Shown here: positions 47,297 through 60,085 of the stretch, piece after piece
Numbering within the stretch: the first letter of the stretch is position 1
How the letters are laid out: every line of letters starts with the position of its first letter
NCBI GenBank assembly: GCA_000697475.1
Contig: JNEU01001130.1
Span: 1 to 64,000 of the forward strand
Direction: 5' to 3'
Length of the DNA stretch: 64,000 nucleotides
From: Lichtheimia corymbifera B2541
Lineage: Eukaryota > Mucoromycota > Mucoromycetes > Mucorales > Lichtheimiaceae
Position numbers and translations under genes: made by a program
Notes under the pieces: generated by a model
Database searches by the model: none
What the model was told of the DNA's origin: nothing
The model's input: only the letters and a program-made list of their open reading frames with translations

Positions 47297-47326
47297 CTGC
47301 AGCAGCAGCAGCTGCTGTTGCTGCAG
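47297..47326 (+). repeat. Near-palindromic CAG/CTG trinucleotide repeat
   Basis: Four CAG-type units run into CTG-type units between two CTGCAG sites, giving a 30-nt near-perfect inverted repeat that could fold into a hairpin. It lies about 250 bp upstream of the multicopper oxidase start. Confidence 0.8.
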
Positions 47327-47523
47327 CCCCCCTTAATGTATTTCCACGTACATCCACAAAGCACATCACATGCACACGTGCATTGACTAAGGCCCTGTAT
47401 CCTCTCAGTTGGTCAGTTTGGCTATTGTGTTGTGCATCCTTTTTTTTAATCAATGATGATCGTTTTTAATATCTTCCAAAGCCGTCAAATCCAACAAGGA
47501 GATGAGTATAGTAGACAACAACA

Positions 47524-47530
47524 TATATAA
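47524..47530 (+). promoter_or_regulatory. TATA box of the multicopper oxidase gene
   Basis: TATATAA, 50 bp upstream of the start codon of the multicopper oxidase. Confidence 0.55.
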
Positions 47531-47579
47531 GAACGAGGGTTCATAAAAAGTTTGAGTATGAGTAAAATTCTATACCCTT

Positions 47580-49317
47580 ATGCATCCTATTCATTTGCTA
47601 TTACTATCCATTTTAATCTTGAGCGGTCTCACGCAAGCCAAGCTGCGTGAAATTGAGCTTACAGTATCAAGGCAGGAGATCAACCCTGATTGTTATTCAC
47701 AAGGCTATCAACGACTCTTGGTGAATGGGGAGCACCCTGGACCAGTAATCCGTGTCAACAAGGATGATGAGTTACATGTCAAAGTACACAACGAGGGTAA
47801 TAGACCCACATCCATCCATTTTCATGGTATCTTTCAGCTTGGAACAACTGAATCGGATGGCATGCCCAACGTGACCCAAAATGATATCCCTCCTGGTGGT
47901 ACCTTTGAACATCGTTTCCGGGTTTCCGAACAAACAGGCACCTATTTTTACCACGCACACAATGATCTTCAAGATGAGTCTGTTCACGGTGCTTTCATTG
48001 TGTACGAATCGGATGAAGCTTGGCCTGGCAAAGAACACAAGCTATGCGAATATGGTCAAGAATATGACGACGAGCACATTTTGCTATTGGGCGAGCACTG
48101 GCATCAGCATGATAGTGAGCGACTTGATTATGTATTGGGTCCACAATACGCTGGTATGATTGCTGCCGATAGCTATCTGTTGAATGGTCGTACGGTGTTT
48201 GAGCAAAAAGAAGGAGACGATGACGATGGCGAGGATGACTGTCAAGGATATACAGTTCTCCCTGTGGAACACGGCAAAACATATCGAGTGCGAGTCATTG
48301 GTGGGCTGACATTTTCATCTTTGGGTGTGGCAATTGCACGACATACAATGACGGTCATTGAAGTGGATGGCACCCCCATAAAGCCATACCAAGTGCCTTA
48401 TCTTGAAGTTGCTCCTGGTCAACGATTCTCAATTCTCGTCACTGCTGACCAAGACCCTTCACAAAACTATTGGATCGATACCAAGCCTTACCAACTGGAA
48501 CAATCGGATTATAGCAATGGTCGTGCTATCCTGAAGTATAATAAGGAGAAGCACGAGATGCCTCAAGAACTTCCACAATTCCCACCAGGCCCCAACGAAT
48601 GGTATTTCCCTGCTATGGAACCTGCGGGTAATTCACCTAATGGCTTTGATGGTGCACCTGATCGTACTATCATTCTTACACCTACTGAGGAACGCATGCC
48701 GGATAATACATCAAGATGGTATATCAATGGACACGAACCACCCATGTGGGATAAGGCGTTATTATATCAACTCAAGGAGAACAAGAATTTGGCCTTGAAT
48801 CACACATCCATCGAGCTCAGCAAGCAAGGCAGTGGTGATGGGTTTGACGAGGCGACGCAATCTTTTCCTTTCTTCCATGGCGAGGTGGTTGACTTTGTGG
48901 TGCATACCACAGTCATGCTCAACGATGGCTTATGTGCTGGTCATCCATGGCACTCCCACGGTCAAGTACACTATGCCATTGCTAATGGTCCTGGTGAATA
49001 TATCCATGAGCGTGATAAGGATTTGCGTACATATTCAACCCCAATTGGCAAAGATACAACCTTTGTGTATCCAGTTGACCCAGGTTCGGATGTTCAACCA
49101 GGGACACCTTGTGGATGGACAAAAATGCGCTTCTTTATGGTAAGCTATTGTATGATGCAATCGATGGAGTGAATGGTATGCTAATATTCTGTGACTTCCA
49201 CGATGATAGACAAATCCTGGACTATGGTCATTCCACTGCCATATTAATGGTCATATGATCCAAGGCATGATGACGGTGCTGCAAGTGGCGCCCGACCAGA
49301 TACCATTTTTGAATTAG
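47580..49317 (+). CDS. Secreted multicopper oxidase (laccase/ascorbate oxidase-like)
   Basis: Two exons (47580-49139 and 49210-49317) encode 555 residues. A signal peptide (MHPIHLLLLSILILSGLTQA) is followed by three cupredoxin domains. Copper motifs are SIHFHGIFQ, YFYHAHNDLQ, HPWHSHGQVHY and, in the second exon, LWSFHCHINGHMIQGMM, so all trinuclear and type 1 ligands can be seen. The axial position after HCHINGH is Met. An acidic insertion (EGDDDDGEDDCQG) sits in domain 2. No C-terminal membrane anchor is present, so it is not a Fet3-type membrane ferroxidase. Substrate could be phenols or metal ions. The spliced second exon is essential, since reading through the donor loses the last copper motif. 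Confidence 0.92.
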
Positions 49318-49493
49318 AATTTATCTCACATGTGTATGTGTGTGTAGCCAATCATTTGATTTAGTGTATGAATGAATTGCGAAATACAAGTTTAGTGTTG
49401 CATTAATCCATATTTCGGATAAAGCGGCCACGTCTCCCTTGCTCTCCTAATGTGTGTCGGATTATGACAGGATTTGTCAGCAGCAAGAGCGAA

Positions 49494-49500
49494 TATATAA
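49494..49500 (+). promoter_or_regulatory. TATA box of the glutathione S-transferase gene
   Basis: TATATAA, 62 bp upstream of the start codon at 49562. Confidence 0.5.
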
Positions 49501-49561
49501 TGATGGGTTTCTCTCTCTCCGACGTGTTATCCAACAACCATCTCTTTTCTTTCTTACAGAA

Positions 49562-50502
49562 ATGACAGGTGAGTAATATCATTAGTCATCATACTTTTTA
49601 ACATGGTCACTCATATACACGCGTTGCTATGTAGATAAAATCGTTTTATATACTGCTTTGATTTGTCCTTATGCACAACGCGCTGCTATTGCTTTACGCG
49701 AAGCTGGTGTCGAGTATGAATCAGTCGAAATTGATCTCACCAACAAGCCTTCATGGTAAAGACCCAATCTCAACAATGGTCGCATGCACGGGTCATGCTG
49801 ATAGCATATAAAAGGTATAAGGATGTCAACCCCGAGTTGAAGGTGCCAGCACTATCTATCAAGGGAAAGAGTATTGCCGAGTCGCTTGTGCTCGTGGAGC
49901 TGGCCAACGATCTTCATCCTGAGAAAGGGTAAGTCTCAATCATGCTTTATCCAAGTACGTGGGCGTGTTGGCTGATCACACATGACATTTTGTGTAGCTT
50001 ACTGCCCGAAGATCCTGTCAAACGCGCTGAAGTCCGCTTCGTTATTGAGTACTTTTCTTCAAAGATCACGCCGCTCTTTTATTTCGTGCTTCGCAATATG
50101 ACTGAAGAAGGCAAGAAGGAATATGTTGAAAAAATCACCATTGCCTACAAGCGTGTAAGTGTTTGAAGGTGGAATGCTACACAAATGCATGTATTCACGT
50201 AGGATATCGAATTATAGTTGAATGAGCTTTTACTTGAACAAGCAGCTTCAGGTCCTTACTTTTTGGGAGATCAATACTCGCTCGCTGACATTGCCATTGC
50301 TCCCTTCCTAACCCGTGTACTCGCTGTCCAAAAGGCCTACTTGAAGGATATCAAATTTGACGTTATTGATCAATCTCCTCGTCTACAGCAATTCTTTGAA
50401 GGTCTCTTGACCCGTTCCTCTCATGCCGATACCTACTGTGGTGACAACTATTTGATCGATGGTTTTGTTAGTCGATGGGGTCTTTATGATCCTCGCGTGT
50501 AA
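49562..50502 (+). CDS. Glutathione S-transferase (omega-like)
   Basis: Five exons. The first holds only MT plus one base, and the second completes MTDKIVLYTALICPYAQRAA. The Cys-Pro-Tyr at the N-terminal helix is the catalytic position of omega-type enzymes. The thioredoxin fold continues with NPELKVPALSIKGKSIAESL, the conserved cis-Pro and Glu-Ser glutathione-binding motif. The helical C-terminal domain has GPYFLGDQYSLADIAIAPFL, the N-capping motif of GSTs, and ends RWGLYDPRV. Likely roles are thiol transfer, dehydroascorbate reduction or detoxification. Confidence 0.88.
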
Positions 50503-50512
50503 TTGTTTTTTT

Positions 50513-50539
50513 TCCTCCTCCTCCTCCTCCTCCTCCTCC
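50513..50539 (+). repeat. (TCC)n microsatellite
   Basis: About eight to nine TCC/CTC units just after the GST stop codon, probably within its 3' UTR. Confidence 0.9.
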
Positions 50540-50686
50540 CTGTTTATATATATTCATCCCCCCCCACCATTAAATCAATTGCCTCTCTTTTTTCGATCCA
50601 AATGAAGTCGACATATCTTATTCAACATGATGAAATTGATCTTTATACAATTGAGTGATTTTATATAAAAACAAAATGGAAGGTGC

Positions 50687-51479
50687 TTAGATCTTTTGCA
50701 TGGCAGCAACATCAACGGATTGGACATAGTCCTCCAAAGCCTCGATAGCTTCAGTCAAGTCATCCATGGAAACCTAATACACGAATAAATATGAATAACC
50801 TGCATGATCCCATATCAACCCAACTATTCCAATTTACCTTGTCATCCTCAACAACGCAGTTGATTTGAAGCTTCTTGATACCGAAACCAACAGGGACGTG
50901 TTGGAAACCACCCCAGAGAAGACCCTCCATGGCGATATCACGGACGGCCTTGGTCATGGCGTCAATATCAGTCTCATCATCCCAGGGCTTGACTTCCAAG
51001 GTAACGGTGGTCTTAGCGATAGGCTTGGGCTTGGCAGCCTTCTTGGCATTGTATTCAGCGAGACGTTGAGCCTTGATACGTTCAGCTTCCTCGTCAACCT
51101 CTTCATCATCAGAGCCGAAGAGATCAATGTCATCATCTTCCTCAGCAGCAGGAGCAGCACCAGACCTAAAGTGTCATATCATCCAGTAAGATATCTACCT
51201 TCATGTGACATGAGCTTATCATATCTACACTTACTTGTTGACATCAGCATACCACTTGCTGGCATTAGCGAATTCGGCAGCAGGAGCAGAACCGAGAGCC
51301 TTGGCAACAGCGGCATCAGCTTCAGCCCTGTCAAACAACAGCGTTGCCATGTGAGCGATCTGCAATCTCAAGCTTGTAACGATGACAATAAATAACACCT
51401 ACGATTGGATGTACTTGTTCTCGGCGAGGTAGCCGTCAAGAATAGCGAGAGCCAAAGGAAGTTCAAGAGTGACAGACAT
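50687..51479 (-). CDS. EFB1: Translation elongation factor eEF1B-alpha (EF-1 beta)
   Basis: The guanine-nucleotide exchange factor for eEF1A. Exons on the minus strand join [20 protein letters not shown] to [20 protein letters not shown], then the acidic linker [20 protein letters not shown], characteristic of the family. The C-terminal exchange domain follows: [40 protein letters not shown] and VVEDDK. The last exon gives [20 protein letters not shown] and ends AAMQKI. A strongly expressed gene is expected. Confidence 0.95.
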
Positions 51480-51721
51480 GATATAAAAAAAAGTGAAAGA
51501 GAGAGAGCGTGTTTTTTCAGACCTGAGAGAGTAATGAAAATTATGGCTTGTGCTATCAGTCACAATCGCTGAGAGCTGGCGACGACGAAACAGTTACACA
51601 CTAGGCTCCATATCAACTCCTCCTCCTCGCTATGTAGAAGCTCATGATGATAAATAATATAGGGTCCTTTTTAATATGAACAATAAACCATTGTCCTTTC
51701 TATTTTTATCTTCAACATGCT

Positions 51722-53948
51722 TTAATTCTGGAAGAGTTTGACAAGTTCCTTCTTTGTTACTTTGCCCATGGCATTCTTGGGGAGTTCCGATACAACTGAT
51801 AGCAATTGTGGAACCTTGTACACAGCCAGACGCGACTTTAGAGCTTGTCTCATGGTTGGTAAATCCAATGTCTACATCAAGCAAAATGTGAGATATATAT
51901 TTATATTATAATGTTTTAACTTACGCGTCCTTCATCAAGCACCACCACAGCAGCTACACGTTGGCCCCATTCTGGATCTTGTACGCCAATAACAGCAACA
52001 TCGTGGACACCAAGGTCACATGACAAGAGCTCACGCTCGATTTCGAGTGCTGACACCTTTTCACCTCCAGTCTATTTATGTGCCGTTATCAAGGAGGGTC
52101 ATAAATGGATGCAGCTACTACATACCTTAAGAATATCCACGCTTGCTCTACCAAGGATGCGATAATATCCTTCACTATCCACACGCATACCATAATCACC
52201 CGTTTGGAACCTTTTATCATCACAAGGATGCAAAAGTCAGCCATCTATTATGTGAAGTGATGTGATGTATGCTTACCATCCGTCTTCAATAAATTCCTTC
52301 TTGGTTGCCTCAGGACGTTGCCAATATTCAAGAAAGACATTGGGGCCTTTGACTTGCACCATACCAGATACATCACGTTTATCCGTAACATCCTTGTTGA
52401 AAACACCAGAGCCTTCCTCTTCTTCGGCCATCAAACGCACTTGTACATTACTGAGAGGGAAACCAACAGTGCCTTCAATGCGTTGGGATACAGGATAAGG
52501 TTGGCTCAACGCCATACCGAGTTCTATAATGCCTTAATTGAGAACCTTATCCCCCCTAATATAAGATAAATCGTCCAAACATACCAGTCATTCCATATCG
52601 TTCCAGCAGCACTTGTCCATTGGATATACGGCACCAAGCATCACGTAAAGGTGTGGGTAATGATGCTGATCCAGATACCATGAAACGAAATTGTTTGCAT
52701 GCATTCGAATACGCTGCGCGTTCTGTTTCACCATACGACTCATATTGCTTGATCAACTTGGCTGCAAGACATATGAATATATTAGTATCCTATTTACCAC
52801 GCACAAAACGTATACACAACGACATACCATACACAGTAGGCACCGACATGAATGTAGTAAAAGGCTGCTTGGAACGAGATGCGTTGTCAGGGCTGCTAGC
52901 CAACCATCGATCCCACACCTGTTTTGCGTCAAATTTAGGATACATTTCCACGGTAGCACCCACGTACAAAGCACAGGTCAATGCGTTGATAATGCCATGG
53001 ACATGATGCAACGGCAAAATGTGGTGAATGCGGTCATTGCGAGTCCACAACCAGGCCTCCACCAGTGCAGAAGCTTGAGCGTCAATGTTGCGGTGGGTTG
53101 TCACGACACCCTTGGGTTTGCCTTGTATAACATATAGAACGCATGAATATAGATATCCGATAAACACGTAGTATACTTTACCTGTAGTACCGCTTGTATA
53201 TAAAATCATGGCCTTTCTATTCATATCCAACTCAAATGTATCTGGAATGACACCCTTTGGCAGTAAATGAGCATCACCATCATCATCCCATACTGCTCTT
53301 CCTTTTTTTCTTTTAATTTACCTGTTGAGCCCACTTGCTAAGGTCCTCTTCAGTGATCATATGAGTTGGCAACTTGCTCTCGTTGACCAAGGCTTGGATA
53401 CGGTCAGCATATAATGGATGACCAATGATGAGAGATGCTTGAGAGTCTTCAAGCGTATATAATTGCTCGGGAAGGGGATGTGTGTTGCCTAAACATATAT
53501 CAATGTAAGCATATGCATGAAATAAACAAGCCGGTATAAAAACTTACATAATGGAACTGCGATGCCACCTGCAGCCCACACAGCCCACTGCGCTACAACA
53601 TATGAAAATCCGCTACACGCACACACGCGTCAATACACCCATTTCCCCTTGACCATGTTCTTCTTTATACCTTGGACAGAGAATAGCAACACGTCGTTCC
53701 TTAAGATCGCTATAGTACCATCAAATGAGTGAATGCATATATACATATATATATATACACGCTTCCTGCCAACGAGGAACCACGTTTTACCTTTCCGACC
53801 CGAGGATCTTTTGTTGCAAGGTGTCAACAGCAGATACCAACTCAGAATATGAGTAGTCCTTGCCAGTAATCATATCAGCAATAGCAGCACCAAGGCCTTC
53901 CTTTGCGTAAGAAATGGCGTTTTGAAAAAGTGGGATATCGGGAAGCAT
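51722..53948 (-). CDS. Acyl-CoA synthetase, malonyl-CoA synthetase (ACSF3)-like
   Basis: An ANL-superfamily adenylating enzyme. About nine exons on the minus strand join in order, starting [20 protein letters not shown]. The hallmark P-loop motif [20 protein letters not shown] is split by an intron after Gly-Lys. Next are [47 protein letters not shown], the FQTGDYGMR motif and [20 protein letters not shown]. The C-terminal catalytic Lys is in [16 protein letters not shown]. Gly-Ser-Ala at the acyl site with the LLERYGMTE block resembles malonyl-CoA/methylmalonyl-CoA synthetases. Substrate remains an inference. An AT microsatellite lies in one intron near 53740-53757. Confidence 0.88.
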
Positions 53949-54473
53949 AATAAAACTGCAAGGGGGAAAAAGAAGAGAATAAGGGAAAGTTTAAGCCGAA
54001 TGGGCTTGCCTTTTATATGCGGACTTTTGAGTTTCCCGATTGATTGGGCGCCAGTATCTCACTTGTTGATATGATTTTCGATTCATGCATTCAACTATGT
54101 ACCTTGCACATCCATGATAAGGAAAGAGAGGTTTACAGAGACCAGGTTCTCGGAAATCATGGAAAACTTTGCATGATTGGATAGTACAGCGAGGCGGGTC
54201 GGATATAAAGATCATGTTACTACCATCATGTCATCACCGACGCATAGATCACTGCGTAAGAACGTGCGTGTGTATGACATTTTCATTTTCATCTTTCTCA
54301 TGAAGAAACCGACACGATGAACCATAACGTAATATCCCAGTCCCATAACAGCACACACATTACAATGGACCAATGAAACTTTGGCTTTTTCTTTTTTCCG
54401 AAATACAGGGTGGGAAATCAATTACAACACGCTTTTGAATATACAAAATAGAGCGCTCTATGGCCATGTTGCG
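53949..54473. other. Intergenic region
   Basis: About 525 bp between tandem minus-strand genes. It holds the acyl-CoA synthetase promoter and the IDE 3' region. No other feature was seen. Confidence 0.55.
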
Positions 54474-57400
54474 TTAAATGCGGGAAAATAAAAAGAAGGG
54501 AACTGCAGCGGGAGAAAGGGGCATTTGGTTCTTGAATTTGATCAAGTCAGTGACAGCTTGGTTGTTTCTTGGAAGTTGGCTGTGATCACGTGTGGGGGAA
54601 ATCTTTCCCGAATTCGTATCGGAACCTGTTGTACCATTACTAAGGGGCCGGTCATCTTGTTGGTTTGAAGTGCTTGCATGTCCATTACTAGCCGTGTTGC
54701 TATGTAACTGAGCCAACTTGCCCATGACATTTTCGATATCTTGTTCATTGGCCTTGAGCTCATCGACCAGCAATTTTCTAAGAACAGTCTCAGGAGGAAG
54801 ACCAGCATGAATATCGGTGCTCACGGCACGTTTGAGTTCATCCAGGCTGATCAATGGTTGCTGAGTAGTTGCAGAAGTCAAACATGTATGCAGGGATTCA
54901 ACGGTATGAGTGGGTTGTGTTGGTTGAGAAGGAGGCTTCTTTTGCGATTGTAAGTGGATCGACAACTTGCGATATTCAGGTGATGAAGGATGGATATAGC
55001 GATCAAAGAATTCCACCAATGATTGCTTTTCAACCTTCCTCAATTCGGCCACGTCCTTGTCCACATCATCAAACTCATAATAACCAAAGTCAATGTCATT
55101 CCAGTATTTGGCTCCTTCTTGACCCATATTCTTGAACTTTTCTTGCTTGTCTGCGATAAGCGAATCCACTTGTGCTTCATACTCGGAAGGTGTCATGTTG
55201 ACAATGATATCACGTAGCATGTCCAAAAACTCGTCAACACGATTCTCGAGGTAGACTGTATCACGTTCACTTTGGATGATGAAACGCAAGCCCATGGTGC
55301 CTACATGTCGACGCACGCCACTAAACACAAGGTAGCCAAGTTGTTCGCGTGTACGAAGCTGATTGAAGCAAGGCTCCTGTGCAATCTGCGCCACCAAGCT
55401 CAAACGTGCTCGCAAAGGAATGTCGGTCACGTCGCACACCTGTGAATAGTATTCGATAGCCGAGTTTACATTTTCCGCGTCGCGAACAGGCAGCTGATAC
55501 ACAAATGATTCACCCGCTGGTAGATTCAGACTGCGTGAGCTGATGAATTGGCTCGGCATCAATGGTCTGGCAGATAATACATTTTGAACAGTGCGGAACA
55601 TTTGAATCGCTTCATCTTGATCAAGATTGCCATGGACCAGTCCTTCAATATGCAAATGGGATAGGATAGTAGGGTAGAATGATTGCACGTCCTGCAGCTG
55701 AATATCGGCTAGTTCATCAGCAAGATCATCGCATTTCCACATGCGTTCACGAATAGCATATGTCAAATAATAGCTTGCATGCTGGAAAGGGGGTTCCAAA
55801 AAGAAGTTGCGGTATAATCGATGGACCTAATACAAGATGATTCATTGTTATTATTAAAGACGTATGTTGAGAGAATATATACTCCTATGTACCTGATCTT
55901 TGATCACTTTAAAGCGATCCGCCTCGATACGGATATTCTTCATGCGTTCAACCACCTTCTCCAATAGCAAAGGCAACTTATCGCTATATCCACCAACAGA
56001 AAGCTACACATCACAATAAGACACTGGAAGGCGTAATTGTGTCAAAATGAAATCATACCTCCAATCCATCAGGGTCTGTGGAAAAGTGATAGGATAAACC
56101 AGCCACGTCTGCATTGTAAGAATATTCATTCAAAGAGTCTTCCAATAAGCTTATATACAAACTATTACGGAGTTGTCAGCCAAATTTTTGTTTACGACGT
56201 GGGGCTGTTTACTTACGTGGAGATGACTGCATTGCGTGGTGTTGCATAGGTCAAGGGATTTCGAAAGAGAATCCACACATTGGCCTTGGGTACCCAAAAA
56301 GTATCATCCTTCTTGTGCCATAAACGCAGCATGGATGTTTCCTGAATCAGATCCGGTTTGCGTTGCTTTGTTTCAACGATCATCTTGTTGACGTCCAAGT
56401 TCGTAGGGATGAACTCATTCGGTGTTGGTAAAGAAAGGGCATCATTGGGAGTGATATGAGCCAACATCTATTGCCATTATGAGAATGAGACCAATAACAA
56501 AAACAAACACACATACATCATCCAGCTTTTGACTGAGAGGAAGAATGCCGTATTCGGTATTATACCAGCGTTCAACCCGGTCGCATTTGATGCCAAACGG
56601 GAATTCTTGGCTGGCGAGAGTGAGACGGAAATTGTCAGGGCGTAACAACGAGAGGTGCTTTGTAATGAGTTCAGGGTCATATTTGCGCAACAGGCTTGTA
56701 CCGCTGATGGTCCATTCCGGTGGATAATCCGATTGCATTTGCTGAGTGAGGAAAGAGGTGTACTGAGATGGTGGATATTTCTCTGCAAACTTGAATTCGA
56801 TGGCTGCAAGCGATTGAACTTCATCGAAAATCCATTTCTTGACACCAACTTTCTTGAGCATCTCAATATATTGGAAAATCACCATCACCACGTCCTCATA
56901 ATGCTCTATATCGGAATATATAAGTAACATGTTACCGTTTTACATACTATAACTATAGCTTACCCAGTCCTTCTTCTGTAAGATCAACGCTCACATGAAA
57001 GAATCCAAAACCACGACCACCAAAACATCCACCAGAGCTCAAATAAGTCGCCCATCCCTTCTTTTTCAAATATGACAGAATAGAGCCAGGACCTTCATGA
57101 CCGATCAAATGCGAGATATAATTGGTAGGCTATTCATCAGCATGCGATATCAGTATCCGGATCATGCCATTGTTTCCAAGCAATAGCTTACCTGGCTTTC
57201 AAAGTAAGGGTTTTGATCAGGGAAAGGAAACGTGACATCCAATGTTCGATTGTGTTTGACAGATTTGACAAATATTTGCGTCTATAATAAACACTATATT
57301 GAGCAACTTGATCTCTATGATCCATCTTTTACACTTACTTTGAGCTCATTTGTTGTCAAGGGATGACCTTCAAATTCAGGAACAGGGATATTCTTGTTCT

Positions 57401-58385
57401 TGACATGAGAAAACTTGTCGACCACCCATTCTGTCAGCTGATCCAAGGACTCTATTCTCTATGTATGAGCCAATTGTACGTGATTCCCTCAACCATCATT
57501 CAAGTCTACCTTTGCCGAGCACACAGAGTTTCATAATGTTGGCCGAGTAAAAGGTCTCATGAAATTTGAGCAATTCTTGTCGCACGTCTTGACCACGTCG
57601 TTTGGGAGCATCCATCAATGTTTCAAGATTGCCCGTTTCAAAATGGCGCCATGGATGTTTTGGATTGCTGAGAGTCTTTTCTACTTGAGCAATTCGCCAA
57701 CAATCGGACTGTAGATTTTTCTTGTGTTCTATGCATGTGCGTGCGTGAGTGTGTGTACTCGTACATGCATGCATTATTCCCTGACTTACCCGAGTCAACA
57801 GCACGTAATTCTCTTTCAGTGCAGCTCTCAGAGAACAAAGGATCGATAAAGAAACGAGAGAATCGATCAAGAGCACCTTCAAGCCATTGGTGACCCACTT
57901 CAAAAAAGTAGTTTGTATTCTCGGTGCCTGTGAACGCATTTGCGTAACCTGTAACGTATGGCAAATCAAGTTAACGTTTGGATCAAGATGCCCTGTAAGT
58001 ATACACACTTACCAGAATGCTCTGAAAGATACGAATAGTAATCGTTTTCCTTTGGATACTTTTCCGTGCCCATGAATAGTAAATGCTCACAAAAATGAGC
58101 CAGGCCTTCAAGTTGATCCTAATAAAGCAGTTGTGTTATAATAAACGTCATTCACTGTCTACTTGTTCATCTTACAGGATCGCTTAGATTGCCAACGTGA
58201 ACGTCGAGAGCAGCACTAGCACGGTCTGTATCTGGGTCGCTGACGAGAAGCACCTGCAACTTGTTGGCAAGACGTATTAATCGGTAGCTTCGGTCATCAC
58301 TGTCTGGACATTCGAGAGCTCTGTTAAAGACGTGATGCGTGCCATCAGGACTTGGGGACCAGTCTTCGAAAGAACGAGCCACCAT
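54474..58385 (-). CDS. Insulin-degrading enzyme-like M16 metallopeptidase
   Basis: A large zinc peptidase of the pitrilysin/IDE family that clears small peptides in the cytosol. About ten exons join from [20 protein letters not shown]. The inverted zinc motif is in [20 protein letters not shown] (H-x-x-E-H). The distal Glu region lies in [12 protein letters not shown] and [20 protein letters not shown]. Later domains include [24 protein letters not shown]-like [38 protein letters not shown] and [20 protein letters not shown]. Near the C-terminus the family end [15 protein letters not shown] is preceded by an extra segment of about 130 residues after [10 protein letters not shown] (see findings). 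The Met at 58385 was preferred over an upstream in-frame one at 58499. Confidence 0.94.
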
Positions 58386-60085
58386 AGTTGTGTGGTATGT
58401 GAATATGAAAAGGAGAAAGGGGAAGAGAGAGCAATAGCGGAAGTGAGAATGTTGGTTGCCACGCTTTTCATAAAGCAGCAGCAACTTGTGTGCGCGCACG
58501 GCGTCACGCGGAAAGCAAAGGATGCATGCACACTATGCCTGAGTCATTATTCCCGGGTCATCATCATCACAAGCATTTTTTTTGCGTGCGAAGATGCGTG
58601 TGTGTACCTTGTCGTACTGCCGTGGTTACCATGACTACCACACTCGCACGCACACACATACTCACACACCAAAGTGTTGTATAATTTCAGGTACCATCGT
58701 TGCCTCCCCCCTAATAAGTTGGCCACTGTGACACATGCAGATGAGGCAACTTGAACATTCAATGCATTGTTATTGCCTTGCGAGAAATACGCAGCACGAT
58801 GAACCATCCAAACGACTGCTGATCGGGTCACATTGATCATTTTATTCTGAGTTCTGACATGATTCCTTTCCTTTTTGTTGCATCAACCTCAGCTTCTTTC
58901 ATTATGCAAGCTTAATTGTCATGTTTAGAAAAGAAAATCAAGTCATGCTTAACGACCATTATATAAAAAAGACAAAGAAAGTAATGAAGACGACGCCAAT
59001 GACTATTCTTTCGCCATCACCACCACTAGCACATGATGTCTGCACCATCAACCGATCACCCTTTCCCGCCAAAAAATCGTGGATTCCGAAGCACCCACAC
59101 ATCATATATGTGGTAATGGTGTGTGTGTGTGTGTGTGACAGACGCTTTGGCCAAGGTATCATTACACAAAAAAAAAGCTCCCCCATTTGCCCCTTCCCCT
59201 GTTCATCACCTTTCCCCCCCCCCACCACACCCACACACGCGCAGTGCTGTCGTCGTCGGTTGCCGCCAAATATCGGCATCATTCTCAGCCTCGTTTCTTT
59301 TTTGTCATCGTCTGATAGTTCATGCATATGCGCAATGACGATTCGTGCAACAACCGCCATCCTATCATTGTCGCATCCGTTGCAAGTCATCATCCTTTTT
59401 CTTTAGAGTTTGGGACCATTTTCTCCGCCACCTCAGGATATTCGCTATCTCTTTTTTTCTCTTTCTCGGGTGAAACAATAGCATTACCGCCTTATTTCTA
59501 AATCGAGTTTTACAATACTCTTGTACGCTTGGCTGTATAAAAAATCGTGGCTATGACGTATTACGACACTCTCCAGTTATTCATACGTTAGAAAAGATTT
59601 GATATGGAACATGGTATTGGATCTTATATTCAGAGCGGTGTTTTCTATATATCAACATGCCTAAATCATTCAACAGCTTTTTGTTTGTGGAGAGGTATCC
59701 CTGGCAAATCTCTCTGTAACACGTTCTGATGGTTGTTGGGAAGCATCGTCAATACCAAGGAGCGTCTTTTACATGTCGTCAAAGCAAAACCTAGTGTACT
59801 ACATTATCACCGTGGGAGCTTTATATGTTGTAGTATATGCATGCTAGCCCCCTTCACACAATATCACCATAGCGACATTAAACAATTGATACTCGAAACA
59901 CCAACGCGTAACAATATCAGATTCTAGCTTTATGTCTATGGAATGGTCTAAAGAAGAGGGCAGGTAATTGCTTTGCTTTTCTGATCACGAGACACGGAAT
60001 TTGATTTATCAGCATCGCCTGGATTCACAGTGATGAAATGCCATTTTTTTTATTGTTCCTCTTTTACACTGACCATACCGATCGC
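58386..60085. other. Long intergenic region with GT and homopolymer tracts
   Basis: About 1.7 kb between divergent starts (IDE and the coiled-coil gene). It contains a (GT)n run at 59119-59137, a poly-A and a poly-C run at 59168-59222 and several purine/pyrimidine-rich stretches. ORFs at 58921-59406 are low-complexity and not supported. Confidence 0.55.
59119..59137 (+). repeat. (GT)n microsatellite
   Basis: About nine GT units in the intergenic region upstream of the coiled-coil gene. Confidence 0.85.

Larger units (their letters stand above)
46175..47579. other. Long intergenic (divergent promoter) region
   Basis: About 1.4 kb between the divergent starts of the phosphatase and the multicopper oxidase. 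It holds both TATA boxes and a near-palindromic CAG/CTG repeat at 47297-47326. The only longer ORF (47116-47469) is low-complexity around that repeat and not supported. Confidence 0.55.

Noticed and set aside
47116..47469. 117-codon ORF with poly-Ala segment
   Set aside because: The poly-Ala is a translation of the CAG/CTG palindrome. The rest has no similarity and lies in the promoter region of the multicopper oxidase.
50513..50539. TCC repeat considered as a possible CRISPR or satellite array
   Set aside because: It is a simple trinucleotide microsatellite without spacers.
58921..59406. 161-codon ORF and its antisense counterpart
   Set aside because: Both are driven by GT, C and A simple-sequence tracts, with no recognisable domain or splice structure.
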